From the NCBI RefSeq assembly GCF_038502225.1, contig NC_091391.1:6577893-6641892 (forward strand): a stretch of 64,000 bases of DNA. Reading direction: 5' to 3'. A program made the translations under genes and the position numbers. Below, one piece after another: positions 34,688-44,999 of the stretch. The DNA is from Cherax quadricarinatus (Eukaryota; Arthropoda; Malacostraca; Decapoda; Parastacidae). The notes below the pieces were generated by a model. That model was not told the origin of the DNA and did not search any database. It was given only the letters and a program-made list of their open reading frames with translations. Numbering within the stretch: position 1 is the stretch's first letter; every line of letters starts with the position of its first letter.

Positions 34688-34969
34688 CAGTGGAACCTTG
34701 GTATACGACCAGCTCCCTATTCGAACAAAGCTCAGCACTTGACCAAACAAATACAACCTGCCAGAACTTCGCTGTAAATTATTTTGTGTTTCTTCGCATT
34801 TTCTTTTTGTATTAGTTCTATAAATAAGTCACCATGGGGCTTACGACGATTAGTGATAACAGCCAACCAAACAGAAAATTGGTTGGGAAGAACTTGTTCG
34901 ATACTCAAACGGAGAGGCACTCGAACAGCCTTCTGGAATGAATTAAGGTCGTATACCGAGGATCCACTG
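34688..34969. mobile_element. 282-bp TA MITE (CAGTGGAACCTTGG ends)
   Basis: CAGTGGAACCTTGGTATACG and CGTATACCGAGGATCCACTG are inverted; flanks TA at 34686-34687 and 34970-34971. Related to 2903-3253 and to the truncated copy at 39690-39846. Confidence 0.85.
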
Positions 34970-34981
34970 TATTACATTTAA

Positions 34982-36053
34982 CCCTTTGACTGTTTCAGGC
35001 CCCTCTCTGAAACTGTCATTCTATGTCGCTCAATTTTTAAAAAAAAAAAAAATTATTTTTTCTTATGAAATGATAGAGAATCTTTTCCCAGTGGTAATGG
35101 CACCAAAAGTTCGAAATTTGGTCGAAAACTCATGGAATTATGCTCCCGTGAATTTAGCGGTCTCGGCGACATATGCGTATCGGCGATTTTGCCGACTTTG
35201 AGCCCTATTTTCAGCCAATTCCATTGTTCCAGTTGACCAAACTCATAGCTATTTCTTTAGAACTCCATTTTATCTATCAGCTGAGTACAAGAAACCTCCC
35301 ATTTACTAATTTGGACTACCCAATATGGTGGTCAGAAATTGTCAATTTGGCCAATTTCACACAAACTAAAAAAGATACCAATTTCAAAATAGGGTCCAGA
35401 ATAAACAAGGTAGACATTCGTGGCACTAAAATAACATATGCTCTGTTCATTAGTCACATCTCTAGGCCCCTCTTATATTATTATTGCTTTCTATTTTGAT
35501 TTTTTATTCATACAAAAAAATACAAAATTTACTGTTATGAAGACTATTGCATTATTGTAAAAGTGGTATATATAATATCAGTGCACTAGTGAAAGTATAT
35601 TAGACTCCCCAGTTGACGTGTATTGGACGTGTGGTGTGATTTATTTACTCCTGAACATTGGTAAAAATCGAACATTTCCACTACTTTGAGCTCAGTTTCA
35701 AGGTCGTTTTCATCATCAAAGTAATGAAAATCATCTCTGTTTCTGTAATATGTTTTCCATTTTATCACCTACGACCATGAAAACGCGAATACAACAATAA
35801 ATACTATACGAAAATACACCTCAAAGTCGGCGTTTTATTCCAAAAAAAACGATCAGTTTTTTTTTCTCATTACGCAATGTGTGCTGCAAGATTTTTTTTA
35901 TGTGGTGCACACTGATCACACAGACCCATTCTCTCACACGTGGGCCTACCAGCTTTCTCCCGCTTGATTTGAAGCCGCTAGAATTATTGAGTATATATAC
36001 GTCAGAAACATTGGCTCGTAAGACGTATTTATACGTCGAAAACAGTCAAAGGG
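34982..36053. mobile_element. 1.07-kb piggyBac-type non-autonomous element, TTAA flanks
   Basis: Ends CCCTTTGACTGTTTC and GAAAACAGTCAAAGGG are inverted, and both sides carry TTAA (34978-34981, 36054-36057), the piggyBac target site (established). No transposase frame. Interior stretches AAAAATCGAACATTTCCACT and CGAATACAACAATAAA are also found in the CAGGTCC-ended element at 13586. Confidence 0.9.
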
Positions 36054-36524
36054 TTAAACTACATTTTGTATACTACACAAAGAAATAAAATTTGTTTTTG
36101 TTTGTTTAATATTAAGTCACAATGGATGGAACAATTCACAACTAAATTACAGTTTATGGAGAAAATGCCAATTTAGAACTTATCTATAAATTCTGGGTTA
36201 GTGGTAAACTCTAATCACAATGTGCCTGCACAATATTTCTTGAAGAACCAGACACTTTTGCGACATTTGGGAAAATTTAATGACGTAATATTTCTCAAGC
36301 CAGTGGCTCCTTCAGTCCAATACAAAGAAAACCAATAGAAAATGAGGAATGAAGAAGCCAGTGGCCTCTTCAGTGTCTCATTCTTCAACTTACTCGTGTT
36401 GTAAATCACATCACAACATTTCTTGCATCAACTGCCTTCTCCGAAGGATGTTCTCCCCCTCCCAACAATTTTTATCCACACCCAACATGCAGTTTCTCGA
36501 CTAACAAAATCATAATGACATGAT

Positions 36525-36720
36525 TGTAAACAAACCAGGGTACGGGTGGGGACTGAAATTACGGCGAGTGAGTGGTCAAACTCTCGGCTAGTGTGTAAGT
36601 CACTGGGCCAGCTGGCTACAATATGATTCATCTAACTAGGTATATTTATACACCATAGGGAGGTTAGTATGGATCCCACTTGCCACGAGTTCAATCCCCA
36701 CCCGTACTGTGGTTTTTTTC
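36525..36720. mobile_element. tRNA-like SINE fragment
   Basis: B-box-like GAGTTCAATCCCCACCCG (36689-36706) with an inverted ACGGGTGGGGACTGAA at 36541. GGGCCAGCTGGCTACAATAT and TAGGTATATTTATACACCAT recur at 51100-51160. Resembles the foldback SINE at 5382. Confidence 0.6.
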
Positions 36721-36761
36721 ATGTAGTCTCCAGTTTGTAACAATGCTTCACATTCTAACCT

Positions 36762-36855
36762 CTATTTTTTTTTAACACATCAGTCGTCTCCCACTGAGGA
36801 AGGGCGACCTAAAAAAGAAACACTTTCACCATCATTCACACAACCATTGTCTTTG
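36762..36855 (-). mobile_element. Degraded RTE-type 3' tail
   Basis: T-run, CAGTCGTCTCCCACTGAGG and CACTTTCACCATCATTCACA. Old minus-strand tail of about 95 bp. Confidence 0.65.
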
Positions 36856-36892
36856 ATAAGATGAGATAAAACTCAAACTACTTTGTAATATA

Positions 36893-37210
36893 CAGCCTCT
36901 CCTCACTTAGCAGTGTACTCATTTACCGATGACTCAGACTTACGACGGGCTCTCTGACTAGTATACATAAATAAGTAATGTATATTACAGCTGATTTCCT
37001 CTATTCTGTTTATTACAATATACAGTACACTACTGTATAAACATTTAAAAATATACAAGAAATGTTATAAATGGTACAAAGGTGACATTAAAACAATATC
37101 AAAGATGGTTGACACAAACTCACTACTATTATAGTGTGCTCCTCAGCGATGAATTCGTTTACCAATGCGGTCTTAGGAACAGAACTCCGTCGTCAAGTGA
37201 GGAGAGGCTG
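36893..37210. mobile_element. MITE family CAGCCTCTCCTCACTT, copy 1
   Basis: CAGCCTCTCCTCACTTAGC and AAGTGAGGAGAGGCTG are inverted; TA at 36891-36892 and 37211-37212. Other copies are at 50068-50379 and 55350-55673. Confidence 0.9.
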
Positions 37211-37469
37211 TACATATTAAGTTATACTCATGCCTAAATTCATGTCTGGGTTCCTAGCATGAGCCAGTTCAGGAAGAGAGCTAAAAGGTACCTAATGAAT
37301 GAACCTACAGAAAGGGAGGAGAGTAATTTCTTGTACAGCTAACATCCATGTACTATTATTGTAAGCTAATCTTCTCTAATGCTGATGTAAATAACTCAGT
37401 TTACCTTATCTCCTTTTACTGTAAGCTCCTTACCTGTTTTAACTTTTAAGATTTAAATAATAAGATATT

Positions 37470-37850
37470 ACAAGGACTCAATGGAAATAAGTCACCGACT
37501 TTTTTTTTGGGGTTATAGTAGATAATTTACACTATGTATGATAACTGTGCTTATGTGTAGCTGTGCCTGAATAAACTTGCCATGGTGTCCCGTGGCCTGG
37601 TTGGCAACGCTTTCACCTCATACACCGAGTGTCCGTAGTTCAATCCCAGTTGAGTGGAAACACGGGGCATTTCCTTACACCTGAGGTAACCATTCACCTA
37701 GCAAGCAAGTAGGTACCTGGATGTTAGTGGCATCCTGGGCAGACAAGATTGAAGGACCAAAATGGAAATAAGACAGACAGTCTTCAATGACCCACTGACT
37801 TTCATGGGTTATCCTGGGTGGCTAACCCTCCAAAAATCTAATCTTACTAA
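37470..37850 (+). mobile_element. tRNA-derived SINE preceded by a SINE tail
   Basis: 37470-37580 is a 3' tail ending CTGAATAAACTTGC. From about 37585 a full SINE follows: A-box-like TGGCCTGGTTGGC, B-box-like GTAGTTCAATCCC, then CCTTACACCTGAGGTAACC, GGTACCTGGATGTTAG, GGACCAAAATGGAAATAAG and GGGTTATCCTGGGTGGCTAA. This is the best intact example of the family that also appears at 54322, 54722 and 60130. Confidence 0.8.
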
Positions 37851-38002
37851 CTTCCTCTATCCACCATTGATAAAAGTATTACACAGAAGCCTCAGCAGGG
37901 TGTGCTAACTCTCTGCTAGGAAAGACAAGGGACAACACTACATGACATAGCAGTAAATTAAACAACTAGCTAAGGATATATAACTTTAGCTTTCAAGATT
38001 AC

Positions 38003-38116
38003 CTATGGATTTGTCCATTATTATGGAAGTACTCGAGGCCCTTCAATACTTCCCGTAACGCTGTTGCGATGACTGCTTCATCAAACACCCCGTGCTTACA
38101 GTCATTTGTTTTCATT
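38003..38116 (-). CDS. fray: fray exon 4: helices D-E up to the catalytic HRD
   Basis: 114 bp: one base completing an Arg codon, 37 codons ([36 protein letters not shown]) and AG of the catalytic HRD arginine, which exon 5 completes. Acceptor CTTGCAG and donor ATAG|GTAATC are clear. The stretch after KH is the variable insert of the family, shorter here than in human OSR1. The rest, including GLEYxHxNGQIHR, is typical. Confidence 0.95.
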
Positions 38117-38526
38117 CTGCAAGAGATAAAGATGGAGAGATAAAGCCAGAACAAATAATTTACGAGCAATACTGAGAAAACTTACCAAATAACAACACCA
38201 TGGTCCATTAGTTAAAGTTGACAGAAAATGAGCGGCGTATGGCAACAGCTGCAAATGCGGCCCACCCAGTACTCTTTTATTTACTCCAATTCGAAGGTTT
38301 CTTATATTTTCCAATATTTTTCTTTTCTAAGTAACTTGTGTGGCCTGTGAGACCAAAGTAAGATGCATTGTTCAAATATACACTCATTGTTTACAACACA
38401 ATAACTGAACAAACATTATCACTATTAGATTGTGTACAAAACTTGTTTACACAAACAAACAATACAAAACATTGTTTTTTACTATTGTTCCATAATATAT
38501 ATACATATGTAAAGTCACTGAACACT

Positions 38527-39251
38527 TTCCTAGAACTGCTGCAGCTTGTGGAACTCTTTGAAACATGGGTGTATGCAGAGTGGCACTTGACACTCCTCAC
38601 ACATAAAACGAGTGTCTCTGTGTGTTTGTGGGCATTTTGTGGTATGTCCACATACAAAACACCTCTTCTGAGCACTTTTCTTGAAAGCAGGAGGAGGCAG
38701 TTGTATGGGGTAGTGATCATCAGGCCTCAAACGAGATGGCATGTGTTGGTAATTTCGTGGGCGCTGGTCTATTGCAGGTGTTGCTCCTTGGTGCTTGGTG
38801 ATTATTTGTCTGATGACTGACAAACAAACACTATATTTTGGTTTGTTGTTGGTCCTCAACTTGTATATGTTATAAGCATTTAGCATGGAAATATCAAGAA
38901 GATGGGAAAAAAAGTTTCATATACCGCTTATAACTCTTACGTACACAGTCAGCAAACTCAATCTGCATGTCACATTTGTCCACTAAGTGCATATTGAGGT
39001 TGTAGTCCATGACAGCTGCAGGTTTTAGAATGGGTTCCTTGGTCTCTCTACTGTGCCCGCCAGTGTGTGCCATTTCGTTTTGGTGAACTGATGTCAACAA
39101 TTTGACATCAGGTTTGTAATGCCACCAAAATGCCATGATGTCATTGGCAGCAAAGGCCTGCACCTCACCTTTGTGAGTGCCAGCATCGAACCTTGGCATA
39201 TGTTTACGATTACCTAGAAGAGGACTACCTAGTGGAGGACTACCTAGGTAG
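38527..39251 (-). pseudogene. piggyBac-family transposase, C-terminal fragment with one frameshift
   Basis: The N-terminal part shows MPRFDAGTHKGEVQAF, VKLLTSVHQNEMAHTG and KPAAVMDYNLNMHLVDK, the region holding the last catalytic Asp of piggyBac transposases, then RKSYKRYMKLFF. Joined after a frame change at a T/C run (38903-38912) is LNAYNIYKLRTNNKP, and at the end a Cys-rich zinc-binding tail (KRCFVCG, FMCEECQVPLC, CFKEF) typical of PGBD proteins. The upstream DDE half is missing. One inserted base explains the frameshift. Possible source family for the TTAA elements, but no terminal repeats link them. Confidence 0.88.
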
Positions 39252-39690
39252 TAGGTTGGTGGACAGCAACTGCCCAGGGAGGTACTACTGTCCATCAAGT
39301 GAGTGTGAAATGGAACCCTGTAATTGTTTTACATGATGGTAGGATTGCTGGTGTCTTTTTTTCTGTCTCATAAACATGTCTTGCTACTTCTACTTACACT
39401 TAGGTCACACTACACATACATGTACAAGCATATATATACACACCCCTCTGGGTTTTCTGCTATTTTCTTTCTAGTTCCTGTTCTTGTTTATTTCCTCTTA
39501 TCTCCATGGGGAAGTGGAACAGAATTCTTCCTCCATAAGCCATGCGTGTTGTAAGAGGCGACTAAAATGCCGGGAGCAAGGGGCTAGTAACCCCTTCTCT
39601 TGTATAAATTACTAAATTTAAAAAGAGAAACTTTTGTTTTTCTTTTTAGGCCACCCTGCCTTGGTGGGATACAGCCAGTTTGTTGAAAAA
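39252..39690 (+). mobile_element. RTE-tailed SINE-like element, most complete copy
   Basis: Runs from TAGTAGGTTGGTGGACAGC through TTGTTTTACATGATGGTAGG, CTCATAAACATG, ATCTCCATGGGGAAGTGG and GGGGCTAGTAACCCCTTC to a tail TTTTTAGGCCACCCTGCC with a final A-run. The last about 60 bp match the RTE 3' tail. No coding capacity. It is split by an RTE insertion in the copy at 46.0-49.8 kb. Confidence 0.75.
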
Positions 39691-39846
39691 AAAAAAAATT
39701 ATGTAAGTGCTTTTGTAAGTGTATTTTTGGGGGTCTGAAATGGATTAATCTAATTTACATTATTCCTTATGGGAGCAAATTCATTCGGTATCGGCACCCA
39801 AACAGCCTTCTGGAACTAAATAAATTTGTATCCCGAGGTACCACTG
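39691..39846. mobile_element. Truncated TA MITE
   Basis: ATGTAAGTGCTTTTGTAAG, GAAATGGATTAATCTAATTT and right end CCCGAGGTACCACTG match the right part of the 34688 family. The left end is missing where the A-run of the previous element stops. Confidence 0.65.
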
Positions 39847-39847
39847 T

Positions 39848-40110
39848 ATATACACATGCCCCTCTGGGTTTTCTTCTATTTCCTTAGTAGTTCCTGTTCT
39901 TGTTTATTTCCTCTTATCTCCATGGGGAAGTGGAACAGAATTCTTGCTCTGTGAGGCATGTGTGTTGTAATAGGCAACTAAAATACCGGGAGCAAGGGGC
40001 TAGTAACCCCTTCTGTATACATTACTAAATTTAAACGGAGAAGCTTTTGTTTTTCCTTTAGGGCCACCCTGCTTTGGTTTGGTACAGCAGTTTTGTTGAA
40101 AGAAGAAGAA
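39848..40110 (+). mobile_element. RTE-tailed SINE-like element, second copy
   Basis: Repeats ATCTCCATGGGGAAGTGG, GGGGCTAGTAACCCCTTC and a diverged tail (GGGCCACCCTGCTTTGG). 5' part absent. Confidence 0.7.
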
Positions 40111-40300
40111 ATGGAGAATTATCACTTTTTCACGGATGGGAAGCACTTCATCGCTTCTCTTAGGCTTTGAAGAACTGCCACCATCACTAGTAGTACTGCA
40201 CTTTGTGTCCATTATTAAGAAAAATTAAAGCTTATTTTCAGGGCATGTTAAACTGTGGATAACTGAAACCGCAGAAACCGAATCTGTGGATATGCAAGTC
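40110..40300. mobile_element. Remnant of MITE family CAGACGAACCCCCGC
   Basis: ATGGGAAGCACTTCATCGC, TGTGTCCATTATTAAG and AACTGTGGATAACTGAAACC are the reverse complement of the inner part of 44203-44543. No clean ends. 40300-40639 shows nothing recognised. Confidence 0.6.
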
Positions 40301-40648
40301 TTACTACAATAATGTATTTCGTAACTTGTAGTAACTGTCAGCAAGGACGAGACTAAAGCGACTGAATAGAAAACGTTCTTTTTTAATTTTTTGCAGTGAA
40401 AACTAATAACCTGAGATTGAAGTCTAAAGTGAAGTTTCTGTACATGAGAAAGTTCCCTGGCTTTCAATATTTCAACTTTATGACCATACAAAAGCAATTA
40501 CGTAATTACTTTGGAGATGAATTATCCAGGATGAAGGCGGTAAGTCCGTAACTTGCATTCATGTATTTACTTTCAATACTCGTTACAGAAATTACTTCTT
40601 AATTTACTTATTCAATGACAGCAGTTATTTATTTAGCATATGTTCATA

Positions 40649-40958
40649 GTAATATTTAGTGAAGGGATTCAGGGAAACCGGTTATTTTCATATAGTCGGA
40701 CTTGAGTCCTGGAAATGGGAAGTACAATGCTTGCACTTTAAAGGAGGGGTTTGGGATATTGGCAGTTTGGAGGGATATGTTGTGTATCTCTATACGTATA
40801 TGCTTCTAAACTGTTATATTCTGAGCACCTCTGCAAAAGCAGTGATAATGTGTGAGTGAGGTGAAAGTGTTGAATGATGATGAAAGTATTTTCTTTTTGG
40901 GGATTTTCTTTCTTTTTTGGGTCACCCTGCCTCGGTGGGAGACGGCCGACTTGTTGAG

Positions 40959-40992
<34 letters not shown>
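40649..40992 (+). mobile_element. RTE 3' UTR insertion 1 at a reused target
   Basis: A 3'-UTR-only fragment of the second RTE subfamily, ending GTCACCCTGCCTCGGTGGG and an A-run of about 28. Flanked by ATGTTCATA at 40640-40648 and 40993-41001. Confidence 0.85.
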
Positions 40993-40993
<1 letters not shown>

Positions 40994-41001
40994 TGTTCAT
41001 A

Positions 41002-41756
41002 GTAGTACCAACACTCTTATATGGGTGTGAAGCTTGGGTTGTGAATGTTGCAGCGAGGAGGCGGTTGGAGGCAGTGGAGATGTCCTGTCTAAGGGCAATG
41101 TGTGGTGTAAATATTATGCAAAGAATTCGAAGTGTGGAAATTAGGAGGTGGGGAGTTAATAAAAGTATTAGTCAGAGGGCTGAAGGAGGGTTGTTGAGGT
41201 GGTTTGGTCATTTAAAGAGATTGGATCAAAGTAGAATGACATGGAGAGCATTTAAATCTGTAGGGGAAGGAAGGCAAGGTAGGGGTTGTCCTCGAAAAGG
41301 TTGGAAGGAAGGGGTAAGGGAGGTTTTGTGGGCGAGGGGCTTGGACTTCCAGCAGGCGTGCATGAGCGTGTTCAATAGGAGTGAATGGAGACGAATGACA
41401 TTTGGGACCTGATGAGCTGTTGGAGTGTGAGCAGGGTAATATTTAGTGAAGGGATTCAGGGGAAACCAGTTATTTTTATATAGCCGGACTTGAGTCCTGG
41501 AAATGGGAAGTACAATGTCTGCACTCTAAAGGAGGGGTTCGGGATATTAGCAGTTTGGAGGGATATATTGTCTATCTTTATATGTATATGCTTCTAAACT
41601 GTTGTGTTCTGAGCACCTCTGCAAAAACAGTGATTATGTGTGAGTGAGGTGAAAGAGTTGAATGATGATGAAAATATTTTCTTTTTTGGGGATTTCCTTT
41701 CTTTTTGGGTCACCCTGCCTTGGTGGGAGACGGCCGACTTGTTAAAAAAAAAAAAA
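41002..41756 (+). mobile_element. RTE 3' insertion 2 at the same target
   Basis: Carries the last about 135 residues (open to 41412: VPTLLYGCEAWVVNVAARR, LRWFGHLKRLDQSRM, GRQGRGCPRKGW) plus the 3' UTR and an A-run. Flanked by ATGTTCATA at 40993-41001 and 41757-41765. Same orientation and subfamily as insertion 1. Confidence 0.85.
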
Positions 41757-41765
41757 ATGTTCATA

Positions 41766-42720
41766 TTTAAGTTACAATGGGTTTGTTGGAACGTAACCCC
41801 ATTGCAAGTCTAGGAGGACATGTGCATCGGCCAAGCCACTGGAAATTCACGTACTTATGCAATACAGTCTCATTATTTAGTTCTACAAATACATATTCTA
41901 GTCTTACAGGATTCCTTAGTATGAAAATACTGGTAGTATACAATAACAACAAGTCAACGAATAAGACGCGTTATCAGTTTATTGCTTGGGTAGCACTGAA
42001 AACTAGCAAATATTTTTGTTAGTGGGTTTTGATTTGATAAGGACCTGCATAGTATGGGCCAGTAGGCCTGCTGCAGTGTTCCTTATGTTTTTATTTATGT
42101 AACACTTGCCTATCTTCACTGCCAGCAACATATACTCTGGTGTTGCACTTGTGTCTTATTCACTGCTGCCCAGCACGTGCGGGGCGGTGGACGGGAACAG
42201 AGAAAATAGCATCATGAAAACAAAAATGTATTACATATAAAACATAAAAACATATTGTATGTACAGTATTTTATGGCGAACAAGATGCTCCAGTGTCGAA
42301 GATGCTTCCCCAATTCTGACTGGTTAAATTTTGGAAAAAAAAAAGATTAATGGTTCTTTGGCCTCCAAGATGCTGGATAAATTTACGACACTTATTTTAG
42401 GGAAAAAAATAGTCTTTGACGCAGAAAAATACGGTCCTATCACTGTTAGAAAATGCACATGTTAGAACTTCCACCTGACATACCTTTGCTTGATAATACT
42501 CAACAGGCATCCTCTTCCTAGCAGCTTGAACACAATGGAAATATAAACACATATGCAGTTTAATGTGATCCTTGCAGCATTCTCCACCTGACCTCAACAT
42601 TCTGAACCTGACTATAAATACTCACGTACCTTCCACCTCAGGTAGATCTGTTTGTGACTTGAAAAAGCCCACTGTGTGGGCAAAACGTTGTCAATAAAGG
42701 ATCACATTAAACTGCATATG
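41766..42720. repeat. Intron sequence with dispersed-repeat fragments
   Basis: 42045-42090 carries GGGCCAGTAGGCCTGCTGCA (foldback family of 8346). 42640-42700 carries CTTGAAAAAGCCCACTGTGTG with GGGCAAAACG, and 42700-42740 inverts the TGTTTATATTTCCA stretch of 42535-42560. 42263-42440 has possible TIRs (CAGTATTTTATGG, AAAAATACGG) but they are weak. 42879-42915 is a CA/CACG-rich run. Confidence 0.5.
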
Positions 42721-42967
42721 TGTTTATATTTCCACTGTGTCGGTATTTTATACCATTTCCAGCTTGTACACAAAATGAATGTAAATATGCTTGTTTCTTA
42801 GAGCCAAACTTGAGTTCTGAAGGTAGGAGGTACAGTGTCTGCACTCTGAAAAAGGATTGACACTCTGGGTATACACATACACACACACATGCAAGCACGC
42901 ACGCACGCACAGAGCACGGCTTCAAGGTGAAGGTTAAGACATGCGGAGTGAACAAAATGTGCCGTAC

Positions 42968-43104
42968 CTGTGCTTGATTATGTCCAACAATGACCCTCCT
43001 CCTAGTAGTTTAAGGACCAGCCACAGCTCCTCCTTCACAACGAATGATGTGTAGTATGTTACTACGTTCTCATGGTGACACAGAGACATAGCTTGGATTT
43101 CCTT
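42968..43104 (-). CDS. fray: fray exon 3: helix C to hinge region
   Basis: 137 bp, 45 codons plus AG. Reads [15 protein letters not shown], then [14 protein letters not shown] and [14 protein letters not shown], matching the helix C glutamate region, strands 4-5 and the hinge of OSR1/SPAK. The acceptor is TTTGCAG just above 43104 and the donor is CAG|GTACGG at 42967. Phase 0 at entry follows exon 2 and phase 2 at exit is completed by exon 4. An old RTE copy begins about 20 bp beyond the acceptor on the intron side, so part of the usual branch-point zone is transposon sequence. Confidence 0.96.
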
Positions 43105-43119
43105 CTGCAAAGAGGAAAT

Positions 43120-43962
43120 TATATATAGTGCATGGAAGAAGTGAATGTGTTCAGATATTTGGGAATGGACATGTCAGCAGATGGGTCTACGAAAGAAGAA
43201 TCATAGAATTTACGAGGGGGAAAAAGGCGAGTGGTGCACTGAGGAGTCTGTGGAGAAAAAGAATGTTATCCATGGCAGTAATGAGGGGAATATATGAGAG
43301 TATAGTGGTACCAACACTCTTATATGGGTGTTAAGTATGAGTGGTGAATGCTGCAACAAGAAGAATGCTGGAGGCAGTGGAGATGTCTGAGGGCAATGTG
43401 TGGTGTGAATATAATGCAGAGAATCTGCAGTCTGGAGATCAGGAGGAGGTGCAGGGTTATTAAAAGTATTATCCAGAGGACTGAAGAAGGCTTGTTGAGG
43501 TAGTTTGAACATTCAGAGAAGATGGAGCAAAATAAGATGACTTGGAGGGTGTATAAATCTGTAGTAGAGGGAAAGAAGGTAGGAGTTGTCCTAGATAAGG
43601 TTGGAGAGAGGCAATAAAGGAGGTTTTGTGTGCAAGGGGCTTGGACATCCAGCAAGAATGTGTGAGTCTGTTAGACAGGACCGAGTGGATGCAAGTGGTT
43701 TATATGACTCGATGTGCTGTTGGAATACGAGTAAAGTAACATTTATGAAGAGATTCAGGAAAACTGGTTAGCTGGAATAAAGTCATGGAGGTGGGAAGTA
43801 CAGTGCCTGTACTCTGAATGAGTAGTGTTGATATGTTGCAGTTTTTAACTCTAGTATTGGAACACCACTGGAAAGACAGTGATGGAGTAAGAGATAGTGA
43901 AAGTGTTTCTTCTTTTTTGGGTCACCCTGCCTCAGTGGGAGACACCCAGTGTATTTAAAAAA
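43120..43962 (+). mobile_element. Old RTE 3' copy beside fray exon 3
   Basis: Plus-strand copy from the thumb region ([11 protein letters not shown] equivalent, VPTLLYGC) to a tail with GTCACCCTGCCTCAGTGGG and a short A-run. Several frameshifts. Its 5' end lies within about 20 bp of the exon 3 acceptor. Its 3' UTR segment 43788-43848 is the closest relative seen for the 57-bp minisatellite. Confidence 0.87.
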
Positions 43963-44009
43963 ATAAGTAATATATGTATAATGCATGTACGTATATGAGT
44001 ATGTTTTCA

Positions 44010-44120
44010 AAGCACTGGGTATCTACAACTGAGGCAGAGTGACCCAATAAAAGAGAGGAAATGCATTCACCATCATTCATTCAACAGCTGTGTCACCAGA
44101 AGTATGTATATAGCTTACAT
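44010..44120 (-). mobile_element. Degraded RTE-type 3' tail
   Basis: CTACAACTGAGGCAGAGTGA and CACCATCATTCATTCAAC mark a very old minus-strand tail. Confidence 0.5.
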
Positions 44121-44202
44121 ACCACTTAAATCTAGATTTAGCATATAATTTTAAGTTTCTGTGTATCAGCACAGTTTGAGTAGTTCATCACGCCCACAAG
44201 TA

Positions 44203-44543
44203 CAGACGAACCCCCGCATCCACGGATTCGGTATCCAGGGTTTCAGTTATCCACGGTTTACCATGGACTGAAAACAACCGTTAATTTGGCTTAATAATGA
44301 CACCAAGATGCAAGAGCAGTGATGGTAGCAGTTGTTGAAAGCCTACGAGAAGCCATGAAATGCTTCCCATCAGTGAAGAAGTGTTAATTCTAAGACTTAT
44401 TTTGCATAATTTATCAATTAAACCTCATTATAGGTGTGTGTGTAAACAAAAAATGACATATATAGGGTTCGCTACTATCCCTGATTTCAGGCTGCCACGA
44501 TAGGTCTTGGAACGTAACTCCCGCAGATACGGGGTGACTACTG
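44203..44543. mobile_element. MITE family CAGACGAACCCCCGC, TA flanks
   Basis: Left CAGACGAACCCCCGCATCC, right CCGCAGATACGGGGTGACTA with CTG, imperfectly inverted; TA at 44201-44202 and 44544-44545. Inner ATCCACGGATTCGG and TTATCCACGGTTTACC. A remnant of the family is at 40110. Confidence 0.7.
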
Positions 44544-44775
44544 TATGGTGAAATAGTTGTGATAATGGTGAAACTGCCAACAAAATGGTAAGTCGATACA
44601 GATGCATTTTATCGTGGCAAAGTTTCACTCTCCAGGAACTCTATCAAGTCATAACGGCTTGACGAAGCTCCTGAAATGTTGCCACAATAAAATGTTACAT
44701 TAGTTGTAACTGTGTCCTTTTACCTACCACAGTGAAACAAGCTGCAAATGAATTGGCCATTTACAATTATTGCCC

Positions 44776-44974
44776 ATTAAAATGGTATAAAATACCGACA
44801 GGTTGTTAGGTAAGACACATATGCAACAGTTAGGTATCTTTATTTCGAAACGTTTCGCCTACACAGTAGGCTTTAGAAGGCTACTGTGTAGGCGAAACGT
44901 TTCGAAATAAAGATACCTAACTGTTGCATATGTGTCTTACCTAACAACCTGTCGGTATTTTATACCATTTTAAT
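44776..44974. repeat. 199-bp near-perfect palindrome
   Basis: Arms of about 93 bp: ATTAAAATGGTATAAAATAC at the left is inverted exactly at 44955-44974, and CGAAACGTTTCG occurs in both arms. The centre is GGCTTTAGAAGGC. Each arm is one copy of the AAGATACCTAACTGTTGCAT repeat; 45280-45385 holds a further forward copy. Confidence 0.9.
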
Positions 44975-44999
44975 GTTCAATCTGTCAGACACTGCAACA

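Noticed and set aside
35000..36060. Open frames at 34986-35499 and 35586-35768 as host exons
   Set aside because: They lie inside a TTAA-flanked non-autonomous element and resemble no known family.
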